Shown here piece by piece: positions 1 through 4,491 of a stretch of 7,126 nt of DNA. This DNA comes from Bacillota bacterium (GTDB lineage Bacteria; Bacillota; Clostridia; Lachnospirales; WQUN01), in assembly GCA_009782085.1 (NCBI GenBank), contig WQUN01000036.1, forward strand, positions 1 through 7,126. Direction: 5' to 3'. The notes under the pieces were generated by a model. That model had not been told where the DNA came from, made no database searches, and saw only the letters and a program-made list of their open reading frames with translations. A program made the translations under genes and the position numbers. The number at the start of each line of letters is the position of its first letter. Position 1 is the stretch's first letter.

Positions 1-17
1 GAACTCCCGCATGGCGC

Positions 18-37
18 GGCGGGGGCAAGCCCCCGCC
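18..37. repeat. GC-rich perfect hairpin at the window edge
   Basis: A perfect 9-bp inverted repeat, GGCGGGGGC and GCCCCCGCC, is separated by AA and followed by CTACA. Read on the minus strand it begins TGTAGGGCGGGGG, which resembles the TGTAGGGGCGAT arm of the repeat near 4154. It may therefore be a fragment of a dispersed palindromic repeat. It could also terminate a gene lying left of the window, but no T-run follows it. Confidence 0.55.
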
Positions 38-40
38 CTA

Positions 41-321
41 CATATGCGGCGCGTCATTCAATATAGAAAGGTATGCTTCTTATACATTTAGTATTATCAA
101 CCTTATTTCCGACTAACACCTTGCCAATACGTATATTTGCAGAACCTTGCCGATTTTTGCGTCAGCAAAACGTTGCAAAATTTTCCAGCTGATATTAAAC
201 TAGCAAGTACCTATACCGGAGTGCGAAAACATTAGCCTCATCTGTTGAAGTCGTCGGCAAATGTTTTTTGCATACGGTATATTCCGGCTCAATCGGGAAT
301 CTATATCGGGAGGGCGCGCAA
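41..321. other. Gene-free leader upstream of spoIIAA
   Basis: About 280 bases without a convincing gene. A small hairpin, TTTTTGC-GTCA-GCAAAA, lies near 154-170. The string ACCTTGCC occurs twice, near 118 and 144. In Bacillus the spoIIA operon is driven by SigH. A weak SigH-like arrangement (CGGTATA near 275, GAAT at 297-300) is present but matches poorly. A SigA-like pair, TTGCAA at 173-178 with TAAACT at 196-201 (17-nt spacer), is also only moderate. The operon promoter is not resolved. Confidence 0.4.
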
Positions 322-675
322 ATGAGCCTTGGAGTTATCACCCTGGAAAAGAACAAATGCATGATCGTGAAGATCACCGGGGACATAGACCACCACTCGT
401 CCGAGGAGATACGCCTGGACGTGGACAGGGCGTACGACAGGTCCGGCTGCAAAAACATCATCTTCGACTTTTCCGGCGTCGGGTTCATGGACAGTTCCGG
501 GGTCGGCATGGTCATCGGCAGGTACAAGAACGCGGCGAAAAACAACGGGAAGGTCGCAATCGCCAACATGAACCGGGATTTGAGCCGGATATACGAGATT
601 TCGGGGCTGGGGAAGATTGTCGGCGGCTTCAAAACGCTGGACGAGGCGGAGCGGACGCTGAACGGAAAATACTGA
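322..675 (+). CDS. spoIIAA: Anti-sigma F factor antagonist SpoIIAA
   Basis: A 117-residue STAS-domain protein. In sporulation, unphosphorylated SpoIIAA binds the SpoIIAB-SigF complex and frees SigF in the forespore. SpoIIAB inactivates SpoIIAA by phosphorylating a serine, and the phosphatase SpoIIE restores it. The diagnostic phosphorylation motif FMDSSGVGMVIGRYK spans residues 55-69, and Ser58 is at the same position as in the B. subtilis protein. The N-terminal MSLG and the GDIDHHSSEE segment (20-29) also match the family. The ATG at 322 is preferred over an in-frame upstream start at 268: it follows GGGAGG with normal spacing and gives the family's usual length and N-terminus. It is the first gene of the spoIIA operon, and its stop is 19 nt before the spoIIAB start. 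Confidence 0.97.
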   Translation: MSLGVITLEKNKCMIVKITGDIDHHSSEEIRLDVDRAYDRSGCKNIIFDFSGVGFMDSSGVGMVIGRYKNAAKNNGKVAIANMNRDLSRIYEISGLGKIVGGFKTLDEAERTLNGKY

Positions 676-694
676 GGCGGGGGGCTTGGGGATA

Positions 695-1126
695 ATGTCT
701 TACCGGAATGAAGTCACGGTCACAATGGCCGCCATATCGCAGAACGAGGCTTTCGCCAGGATCACCGTCGCGGCCTTCGTCGCGCCGCTGGACCCGACGG
801 TCGGGGAGCTTACGGACATAAAGACCGCCGTCTCCGAGGCGGTGACCAACGCCATCATCCACGGCTACGAGAACAAAGACGGCGAGGTGGTCCTGCGCAT
901 GGAAACGGACGGCAAGGAGGTCGCCGTCTGGGTCAGCGACACCGGCGCGGGCATCGAGGACATCGAGCGCGCCATGCAGCCGCTCTACACCTCCAAGCCG
1001 GAGATGGAGCGCTCCGGCATGGGGTTCACGGTCATGGCGACGTTCATGGATTACATAAAAGTGACCTCGGAACCGGGCGAGGGCACGACGGTCGAGATGA
1101 GAAGGAAACTGAACACCCGTTCCTGA
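695..1126 (+). CDS. spoIIAB: Anti-sigma F factor / serine kinase SpoIIAB
   Basis: A 143-residue GHKL-fold ATPase. It binds SigF to block transcription before septation and also phosphorylates SpoIIAA, acting as a dimer in the cytoplasm. Visible motifs are the N box SEAVTNAIIHGY (residues 47-58, general base Glu48, Mg-binding Asn52), the ATP-lid G1 motif DTGAGI (82-87), ERSGMGF (105-111) and GEGTT (128-132). The segment SQNEAFARITVA (15-26) contains the conserved Arg22, equivalent to B. subtilis Arg20, which contacts SigF. I chose the ATG at 695, preceded by GAGGCGGGGGG at 674-684, over the in-frame TTG at 686 because the resulting N-terminus fits the family. It lies between spoIIAA and sigF in the standard order. 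Confidence 0.97.
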   Translation: MSYRNEVTVTMAAISQNEAFARITVAAFVAPLDPTVGELTDIKTAVSEAVTNAIIHGYENKDGEVVLRMETDGKEVAVWVSDTGAGIEDIERAMQPLYTSKPEMERSGMGFTVMATFMDYIKVTSEPGEGTTVEMRRKLNTRS

Positions 1127-1158
1127 TCTATGTTAAGTACAGGGGAGGGGAGGGCGAA

Positions 1159-1872
1159 ATGGACACGGGCAGCACGATCGATCTGGTGAGGCTCGCGCAG
1201 GGCGGGGACGAGGCGGCCACGGAGCGCATCATCAAGGAGAACAGCGGGCTGATATGGTCGGTCGTCAAGCGGTTCGCGGGGCGCGGCTACGAGATAGAGG
1301 ATCTGTACCAGATCGGCTCGATAGGGCTTCTGAAGTGCATCAAAAAGTTTGACGCCAGCTACGACGTGAAGTTTTCGACCTACGCCGTGCCGATGATAAT
1401 GGGCGAGATAAAGCGCTTCATCCGCGACGACGGCCTGATAAAGATTTCCAGGCCGATGAAGGAGCTGTCGGTGAAGGCGAAGTACGCCCAGGAGTCGTTC
1501 ATCAACGCCCACGGCCGCCAGCCCACGGTGGCCGAGCTGGCGGAGGCCCTCGGGGCCCAGACGGAAGACCTCGTCGTGGCCATGGAGTCCGGTCTGGAGG
1601 TGGAGTCCATCTACCAGACCATCCACCAGGGCGACGGCAACCCGGTCTATCTCATCGACAAGCTCTGCCAGTCCGGCAACGAGAGCATGATCGACAACAT
1701 CGCCCTAAAGCAGATCATCGGCAAGCTAAAGCCCAAGGAGCGGCAGATCATCATGCTGAGGTATTACTGCGACAAGACCCAGGTCGAGGTGGCCAAGGAG
1801 ATCGGCGTGTCGCAGGTGCAGGTGTCGAGGATCGAGAAGAAGGTGCTCAGGACGATGAGGGAGAGCTTTTAG
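1159..1872 (+). CDS. sigF: RNA polymerase sporulation sigma factor SigF (SpoIIAC)
   Basis: A 237-residue sigma-70 family factor of the sporulation group; it directs early forespore transcription. Region 2 is clear: EDLYQIGSIGLLKCIKKFD at 47-65 (core binding, 2.1-2.2) and KFSTYAVPMIMGEIKRFIRD at 71-90 (2.3-2.4, -10 recognition). Region 3 covers about 97-165, and region 4 with its helix-turn-helix lies at about 190-230 (TQVEVAKEIGVSQVQVSRIEKK). SigG has the same architecture, but the position directly after spoIIAB, and the absence of a long SigG-type N-terminus, identify SigF. The start follows a purine-rich site, GGGGAGGGGAGGG, with normal spacing, and the gap after spoIIAB is 32 nt. Its stop overlaps the end of a convergent small ORF by 4 nt. 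The spoVA genes that often follow sigF are not present here. Confidence 0.96.
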   Translation: MDTGSTIDLVRLAQGGDEAATERIIKENSGLIWSVVKRFAGRGYEIEDLYQIGSIGLLKCIKKFDASYDVKFSTYAVPMIMGEIKRFIRDDGLIKISRPMKELSVKAKYAQESFINAHGRQPTVAELAEALGAQTEDLVVAMESGLEVESIYQTIHQGDGNPVYLIDKLCQSGNESMIDNIALKQIIGKLKPKERQIIMLRYYCDKTQVEVAKEIGVSQVQVSRIEKKVLRTMRESF

Positions 1873-1976
1873 GGTATAGCATTGACGAGGTTGCCGCCGC
1901 CGGTTATTTCCTTAACGGTTTTGTCGCCGGCGCCTTTTTTTACCAGGCTTTTTTTGATTCCTTCAATCCTTGCCAT
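1869..1976 (-). CDS. Small 35-residue ORF downstream of the kinase, convergent with sigF
   Basis: The predicted product starts MARIEGIKKSLVKKGAGDK and continues to a Gly-rich GGGNLVNAIP end. It is Lys-rich in the first half and has no membrane segment. The ATG at 1976 is preceded by GGGGGGAAAATTAA, a usable ribosome site. The ORF starts 21 nt after the stop of the APH-type kinase on the same strand, so the two could be one transcript. Its TAA overlaps the TAG of sigF by 4 nt. I do not recognise the product. It could be a genuine small protein, or the N-terminal remnant of a longer protein cut where it meets sigF. That the sequence reads as protein rests on codon-like composition and the RBS only. 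Confidence 0.45.
   Translation of the reverse strand: MARIEGIKKSLVKKGAGDKTVKEITGGGNLVNAIP
1894..1941 (+). terminator. Possible weak terminator after sigF
   Basis: An imperfect stem-loop is possible: CGCCG pairs with CGGCG on the outside, and CCG-TTA pairs with TAACGG inside. It is followed by seven T at 1935-1941. The stem is broken and the region also encodes the convergent small ORF, so the T-run may simply be Lys codons read on the other strand. Confidence 0.25.
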
Positions 1977-1997
1977 TTAATTTTCCCCCCCGAAATT

Positions 1998-2981
1998 TTA
2001 TTTTTGCAGCTTCGCGAACGCCGCGCAGGCCTCCGCTATTTTCCCCTCCGACCACCCGTTCTGAGGCGAATCCTTGTACCCCCTGTACCTGCACTCGATT
2101 TTCCAAACGAGCGCCAGATACAGGTCATACAGCGCCAGCCTTACCGCGGCGCTCCTGTCGTTTCTGCCGTCCTTGCCGGCCCCTATGAAATCCGCGCCGT
2201 ACCCCGCGAGGAAGTCCTTATTCGGCGGCTTTTCCCGAAAGGCGTACTCCATCAGCGGGTCAGCCCACAGCGCCCGCTCCCAGTCGACGATCCCGGAGAT
2301 TTCGCCGTTTTCGGCCAGCACGTTGCCCGGCCACAGGTCCCAATGGATTAGCCGCGGCGTCTTCACGTCCGCGCAGGCGGGCGAAAAGCGGGCGATCACG
2401 TCTTCTATCTCGGCGTAGGGCACGGGCAGCGCGAAGCCGGCGTCTTTCCCGTCGGCCAGGATGTCCCCGATTATGCCTTCGAAGGCGGTTTTCCAGCTTT
2501 CGGATTGTCTGTCCAGCCGGGCGGGATACCCGAATTTTTCGCCTATTATGCCGTTGACGCGCCGGTTCAGCCGGCCCATCTCGGACAATATCCGGCTGTT
2601 TTCGCCCGCGCTCAGGTTCGGCGAAAGGGCGCTGAATTCCGCGCCTGACATCCTCTCCATGAAAAAATACTCGAAATCGCCGAAATCCCTTGACGCGTCA
2701 TAAAAAAGCACCGTTGGCACGGGCACGTCCGTCCGCGCCCTGACGAGCCTTAACGCGCCGACCTCGGCCCGCATCGCGTCTTTTTCATACCGCAGGACCC
2801 TGACGCCGTCCTTGGGCGAGACTTTGAGGACGGCCTCCCGCTCCGCCGTCCCGACGCGGTAGAGCGCGCTGAAACAGCCGCTTTCGATTTCCGAAATGCG
2901 GAGGGCGGGTTCGCCGAAGGCGCGCAGCGACAGGGTATTTATCAGGGCAAAAGATAATCTGTTTTTGGACAGGCTGTTCAT
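1998..2981 (-). CDS. Aminoglycoside phosphotransferase (APH) family kinase
   Basis: A 327-residue cytoplasmic protein of the APH/choline-kinase fold (protein-kinase-like), which transfers phosphate from ATP to a small-molecule hydroxyl. The catalytic loop is HWDLWPGN at 213-220 (His213, catalytic Asp215, Asn220). The Mg-binding aspartate is Asp233 in GIVDWERA. In the N-lobe, the ATP-binding lysine is probably Lys53 in AVLKVSP, with Glu73 as its partner. No signal peptide or transmembrane segment is seen. The ATG at 2981 follows GGAAGGGG with an 8-nt spacer. The substrate cannot be told from sequence: the family includes antibiotic, homoserine, methylthioribose and choline kinases, and nothing nearby suggests resistance. 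The gene is convergent with spoIIA and followed by the small ORF at 1869-1976. Confidence 0.9.
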   Translation of the reverse strand: MNSLSKNRLSFALINTLSLRAFGEPALRISEIESGCFSALYRVGTAEREAVLKVSPKDGVRVLRYEKDAMRAEVGALRLVRARTDVPVPTVLFYDASRDFGDFEYFFMERMSGAEFSALSPNLSAGENSRILSEMGRLNRRVNGIIGEKFGYPARLDRQSESWKTAFEGIIGDILADGKDAGFALPVPYAEIEDVIARFSPACADVKTPRLIHWDLWPGNVLAENGEISGIVDWERALWADPLMEYAFREKPPNKDFLAGYGADFIGAGKDGRNDRSAAVRLALYDLYLALVWKIECRYRGYKDSPQNGWSEGKIAEACAAFAKLQK

Positions 2982-3087
2982 CGGCGGCGCCCCTTCCGGC
3001 GGAATGATACATACTGGATAACTGCAGAAACTAGAGCCTGGAACCTAGAAAAAACCTTGCAGACGCTGGGTTGTTTCGACATTTCCG

Positions 3088-3117
3088 TTGTAGATTTATG
3101 TGGTTAAGCGGTATAAT
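3088..3117 (+). promoter_or_regulatory. Predicted SigA-type promoter before a 14-codon ORF
   Basis: A -35 box TTGTAG at 3088-3093 and a perfect -10 box TATAAT at 3112-3117 are separated by 18 nt. A GGAGG ribosome site and an ATG follow within 20 nt, which supports a real start of expression. The spacing and the downstream RBS are the only evidence. Confidence 0.45.
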
Positions 3118-3131
3118 TGCCGGAGGCTGCG

Positions 3132-3176
3132 ATGTATCATAAAACACTTGACGAAATATATGTTTTGGCTATTTAA
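3132..3176 (+). pseudogene. Fourteen-codon ORF, probably the 5' stub of an interrupted gene
   Basis: The ATG at 3132 follows GGAGG (3122-3126) with a 5-nt spacer and sits just behind a good promoter. The product is MYHKTLDEIYVLAI, then TAA. The last codons fall inside a dispersed repeat arm that begins with GTTTTGGCT at 3162 and is also found at 4386. The simplest reading is that a gene or its 5' end was cut by arrival of the repeat. A genuine leader peptide is the alternative. No downstream continuation was found. Confidence 0.35.
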
Positions 3177-3218
3177 GATCCTTCGCTGCGCTCAGGATGA
3201 CAGTTTATAGAGGTTGCC
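3162..3218. repeat. Solo right arm of a dispersed palindromic element
   Basis: This 57-bp stretch matches the right half of the element at 4333-4485: GTTTTGGCT, then AGATCCTTCGCT, then CGCTCAGGATGACAGTTTA (3189-3207), ending in the terminal repeat GTTTATAGAGGTTGCC (3203-3218). The matching left half is absent. The last codons and the stop of the pseudogene fragment at 3205-3297 lie in this terminal repeat, so the insertion altered that gene's C-terminus too. Confidence 0.75.
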
Positions 3219-3297
3219 AGTTAATTGTCGGTTCAATAGCCTTTTGTAATTGCTCCCTTTTGAGCGCCGCAAGCGTATCTTCACGCAAGGTTACCAT
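3205..3297 (-). pseudogene. Separated C-terminal part of the small Cys-rich protein
   Basis: An open frame on the minus strand encodes 30 residues, beginning MVTLREDTLAALKREQLQKA and ending EPTINWQPL before TAA. The charged helical run (about residues 5-22) is what I would expect after the CEEC motif of the Cys-rich protein encoded at 3320-3499. Deleting the intervening hairpin element together with one copy of TA joins TGC-ACT to ATG-GTA in frame and gives a 63-residue protein. The final WQPL comes from the terminal repeat of the neighbouring element. This fragment has no convincing ribosome site of its own, so it is probably not translated alone. Confidence 0.65.
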
Positions 3298-3399
3298 ATA
3301 CGAATCTCGATTAAAATCTTCACAGTCTATCGCCGAGAACGCCGTTGAAGCGTTCGGCGTTTCGGCTCCGCCTGTGAAGTATTAATCTGAGATTCGTAT
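3298..3399. mobile_element. 102-bp hairpin (MITE-like) element inserted in the Cys-rich gene
   Basis: The ends are perfect 11-bp inverted repeats, ATACGAATCTC at 3298-3308 and GAGATTCGTAT at 3389-3399. The homology continues inward through CTTCACAG/CTGTGAAG and GCCGAGAACGCCG/CGGCGTTTCGGC, so almost the entire element folds into one imperfect hairpin. It encodes no protein. TA dinucleotides near both junctions fit a TA target duplication, as in Tc1/mariner or IS630-type MITEs. The class is an inference; no transposase is present in the window. It interrupts the coding frame of the small Cys-rich gene. Confidence 0.75.
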
Positions 3400-3499
3400 T
3401 AGTGCATTCCTCGCACATACCGGTTGCATTTATACTGATTTCGTCAAAGTAGCATTCCATGTTTTGATTGTATAAACAGTAATCGAAGGCACATTTCAT
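3320..3499 (-). CDS. Small Cys-rich protein, tail replaced by inserted repeat
   Basis: A 59-residue chimeric ORF. Residues 1-33 look native, starting MKCAFDYCLYNQNMECYFDE and reaching GMCEEC, with cysteines at 3, 8, 16, 29 and 32. The Cys-x4-Cys and Cys-x2-Cys spacing suggests a small metal-binding fold. I associate this pattern with short uncharacterised clostridial proteins, but the function is unknown. Residues 34-59 are encoded by the hairpin element at 3298-3399, and the true C-terminal part lies beyond it at 3205-3297. The ATG at 3499 has AAAGGGAG 7 nt upstream. An in-frame upstream ATG at 3553 adds 18 residues without a comparable site and would run through an operator. The gene is divergent from the XRE regulator and probably controlled by it. 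Whether the chimera still functions is unknown. Confidence 0.7.
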   Translation of the reverse strand: MKCAFDYCLYNQNMECYFDEISINATGMCEECTNTNLRLILHRRSRNAERFNGVLGDRL

Positions 3500-3525
3500 A
3501 GTACCGCTCCCTTTAATTTGGCGTT

Positions 3526-3542
3526 TGTCCTGTAGCAGGACA
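3526..3542. promoter_or_regulatory. Operator O1: TGTCCT-N5-AGGACA
   Basis: A perfect 6-bp inverted repeat, TGTCCT/AGGACA, around GTAGC. It has the same geometry as O2 at 3574-3590, with a centre-to-centre distance of 48 bp. It lies just downstream of the predicted start of transcription of the Cys-rich gene, where bound protein could block elongation. The likely ligand is the adjacent XRE regulator, by inference. Confidence 0.6.
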
Positions 3543-3558
3543 TTGCTTTTCAATATTC

Positions 3559-3586
3559 ATTATACACTGTCAATGTCTTATTACAA
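3559..3586 (-). promoter_or_regulatory. Predicted promoter of the small Cys-rich gene
   Basis: On the minus strand, -35 TTGTAA (3586-3581) and a perfect -10 TATAAT (3564-3559) are separated by 16 nt. Transcription would start near 3552, giving a leader of about 50 nt before the ATG at 3499. The -35 box lies inside operator O2. Confidence 0.6.
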
Positions 3587-3590
3587 GACA
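3574..3590. promoter_or_regulatory. Operator O2: TGTCTT-N5-AAGACA
   Basis: A perfect 6-bp inverted repeat, TGTCTT/AAGACA, around ATTAC. It overlaps the -35 box of the Cys-rich gene and ends just before the ribosome site of the XRE gene. A bound repressor could therefore control both directions. It shares the consensus TGTCYT-N5-ARGACA with O1. Confidence 0.6.
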
Positions 3591-3604
3591 AAGAGGTGTA
3601 TAAT

Positions 3605-3850
3605 GTGGGAAGAATCATTGAAAACAGAAAAGAAGCGAATATAGTCGGCGAACGGATAAGGGAAGCGCGGATCAAAGCCGGGCTTAGCCAGGAGGAATTG
3701 TCGGTAAAACTCGAGACGCTCGCCGTCTACGTCTGCCGCGGCTCGATATCGCGGATCGAAAACAGGGAAAGGACCGTTTCGGATATTGAAATTGAAGGGA
3801 TGGCAAAAATTCTGAACGTGCCGCTCGATTATCTGTTTGGAAAAGAGTGA
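3605..3850 (+). CDS. XRE-family helix-turn-helix transcriptional regulator
   Basis: An 81-residue single-domain DNA-binding protein. The Cro/CI-type HTH covers residues 15-78: GERIREARIKAGLSQEELS (first helices), then the recognition region RGSISRIENRERTVSD at 45-60, then AKILNVPLDYLF at 67-78. It has no ligand-binding or dimerisation extension. The chosen start is GTG at 3605, 8 nt after AAAGAGG (3590-3596). A GTG at 3596 is in frame but overlaps that site. It is divergent from the Cys-rich gene, with two matching operators in between, so it probably represses that gene and itself. Its own promoter could not be assigned: the TATAAT at 3599-3604 lies between the RBS and the start codon. Confidence 0.85.
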   Translation: MGRIIENRKEANIVGERIREARIKAGLSQEELSVKLETLAVYVCRGSISRIENRERTVSDIEIEGMAKILNVPLDYLFGKE

Positions 3851-3873
3851 ACGCAAAAAGCGCGTCCTCACGG

Positions 3874-3896
3874 AACCGCGCGTCATTCGGTTTTTT
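3874..3896 (+). terminator. Weak terminator after the XRE gene
   Basis: A short stem, AACCG/CGGTT, with a 9-nt loop runs into six T at 3891-3896, about 24 nt after the regulator's stop. With only five base pairs it is marginal. A 12-bp palindrome, TTGCCGCGGCAA, follows at 3895-3906. Confidence 0.35.
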
Positions 3897-3938
3897 GCCG
3901 CGGCAACGCCCGATCCGAGACTGGGCACGCGCCGGTAC

Positions 3939-4038
3939 AGTCGTTTCGTTTGAAATTGAGCTTCAAACTTCGCGCGAAACGCCCTTGAACAACAGTCGTC
4001 TCGCGCTCGTTTTCAGCTCATTTCAAATCGAAACGACT
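3939..4038. mobile_element. 100-bp imperfect hairpin element downstream of the XRE gene
   Basis: The ends are AGTCGTTTCG and CGAAACGACT. The homology continues inward (TTTGAAATTGAGC against GCTCATTTCAAAT) and through a GCGCGA core, so both halves pair over about 45 bp with small gaps. Its size and architecture resemble the element at 3298-3399, but the sequence differs. TA occurs next to both ends, compatible with a TA target site. No protein is encoded. Confidence 0.6.
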
Positions 4039-4066
4039 ATTCATCATCCCAAATGTAACCGCTTAT

Positions 4067-4094
4067 TGTCATTCTGAGGCGAAGCCGAAGAATC
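4067..4094. repeat. Solo copy of the TGTCATTCTGAG repeat arm
   Basis: The sequence TGTCATTCTGAG-GCGAAGCCGAAGAATC matches the left arm at about 4357-4381 apart from two extra bases. No partner arm follows directly, so this is a fragment or a degenerate copy. Runs of this type are common dispersed repeats in clostridial and other bacterial genomes. Confidence 0.6.
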
Positions 4095-4124
4095 CGGCCC
4101 GTTGCAGGGGGCGATTATCGTTCA

Positions 4125-4322
4125 CGCTAAACCTTGCCGCACATATAGCCCGCTGTAGGGGCGATTATCAATCGCCCGGGAATTTGCGGGCGATTGATTG
4201 CGGGCATACGACTGCTGTCGATTGATAACGGGCATACGACTGCTGTCGATTGATAACGGGCATACGACAGCGGGCGATTGATAATCGTCCCTACATGTCA
4301 TCCCCGCTAAACTTTGCCGGAT
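4125..4322. repeat. Composite repeat: direct repeats flanking an inverted repeat with tandem units
   Basis: Near-identical 17-bp direct repeats, starting CGCTAAAC and reading on to TTGCCG, lie at 4125-4141 and 4306-4322. Between them, 25-bp inverted arms (TGTAGGGGCGATTATCAATC... at 4154-4178 and its complement at 4271-4295) differ at one base. Inside these is the tandem array at 4191-4284. An ORF across this block on the minus strand is repeat-derived and is not called as a gene. Confidence 0.7.
4191..4284. repeat. 28-bp tandem repeat, about 3.4 units
   Basis: Units start at 4191, 4219, 4247 and 4275 (the last one partial). The core is CGATTGATAACGGGCATACG followed by ACTGCTGT. The first unit has TG instead of AA, and the third ends in AGCGGG, where it merges with the inverted arm. 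Units are directly adjacent with no spacers, so this is not a CRISPR array. Confidence 0.8.
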
Positions 4323-4332
4323 GGACACATAA

Positions 4333-4485
4333 GACAACCTCTATAAACCCATTTTTGTCATTCTGAGCGAAGCGAAGAATCTAGCGTTTTGGCTGTTCCA
4401 GATCCTTCGCTATCGCTCAGGATGACAGTTTACTATCGCTCAGGATGACAGTTTACGCTCAGGATGACAGTTTATAGAGGTTGCC
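4333..4485. mobile_element. 153-bp palindromic element ending in GACAACCTCTATAAAC
   Basis: Terminal inverted repeats of 16 bp (4333-4348 and 4470-4485) match at 15 positions. Inside them, TGTCATTCTGAGCGAAGCGAAG (4357 onward) pairs with AGATCCTTCGCTATCGCTCA and the rest of the right arm. The flanks are ATAA at 4329-4332 and ATAA at 4486-4489, compatible with a 4-bp target duplication but possibly chance. The right arm carries three copies of the 19-bp core CGCTCAGGATGACAGTTTA (4414-4432, 4437-4455, 4456-4474). The element ends 6 bp from the stop of the CuAO-N gene and may act as its transcription end. Confidence 0.75.
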
Positions 4486-4491
4486 ATAACG

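Noticed and set aside
274..300. SigH promoter for the spoIIA operon
   Set aside because: The GAAT box is present, but the -35 region (CGGTATA) differs from AGGAWWT at key positions, so it was mentioned only in the leader description.
268..321. N-terminal extension of SpoIIAA from an upstream start
   Set aside because: The extension has no counterpart in the family, and the start at 322 has the good ribosome site and matches the known N-terminus.
3022..3060. Loose CTGCAG / CTAG repeats upstream of the APH kinase
   Set aside because: The arms are only 4-6 bp with uneven spacing; no convincing hairpin or promoter for the kinase could be built from them.
3599..3604. Plus-strand TATAAT before the XRE gene as a promoter
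   Set aside because: It lies between the ribosome site and the start codon, so a transcript from it would lack the RBS; no matching -35 is present at the right distance.
4191..4284. Possible CRISPR-like array of 28-bp repeats
   Set aside because: Units are contiguous with no unique spacers, there are only 3.4 copies, and no cas gene is near.
4122..4337. A 71-codon minus-strand ORF over the composite repeat
   Set aside because: It is made of repeat units (translated tandem array), lacks a ribosome site, and has no protein-like pattern beyond the repetition.
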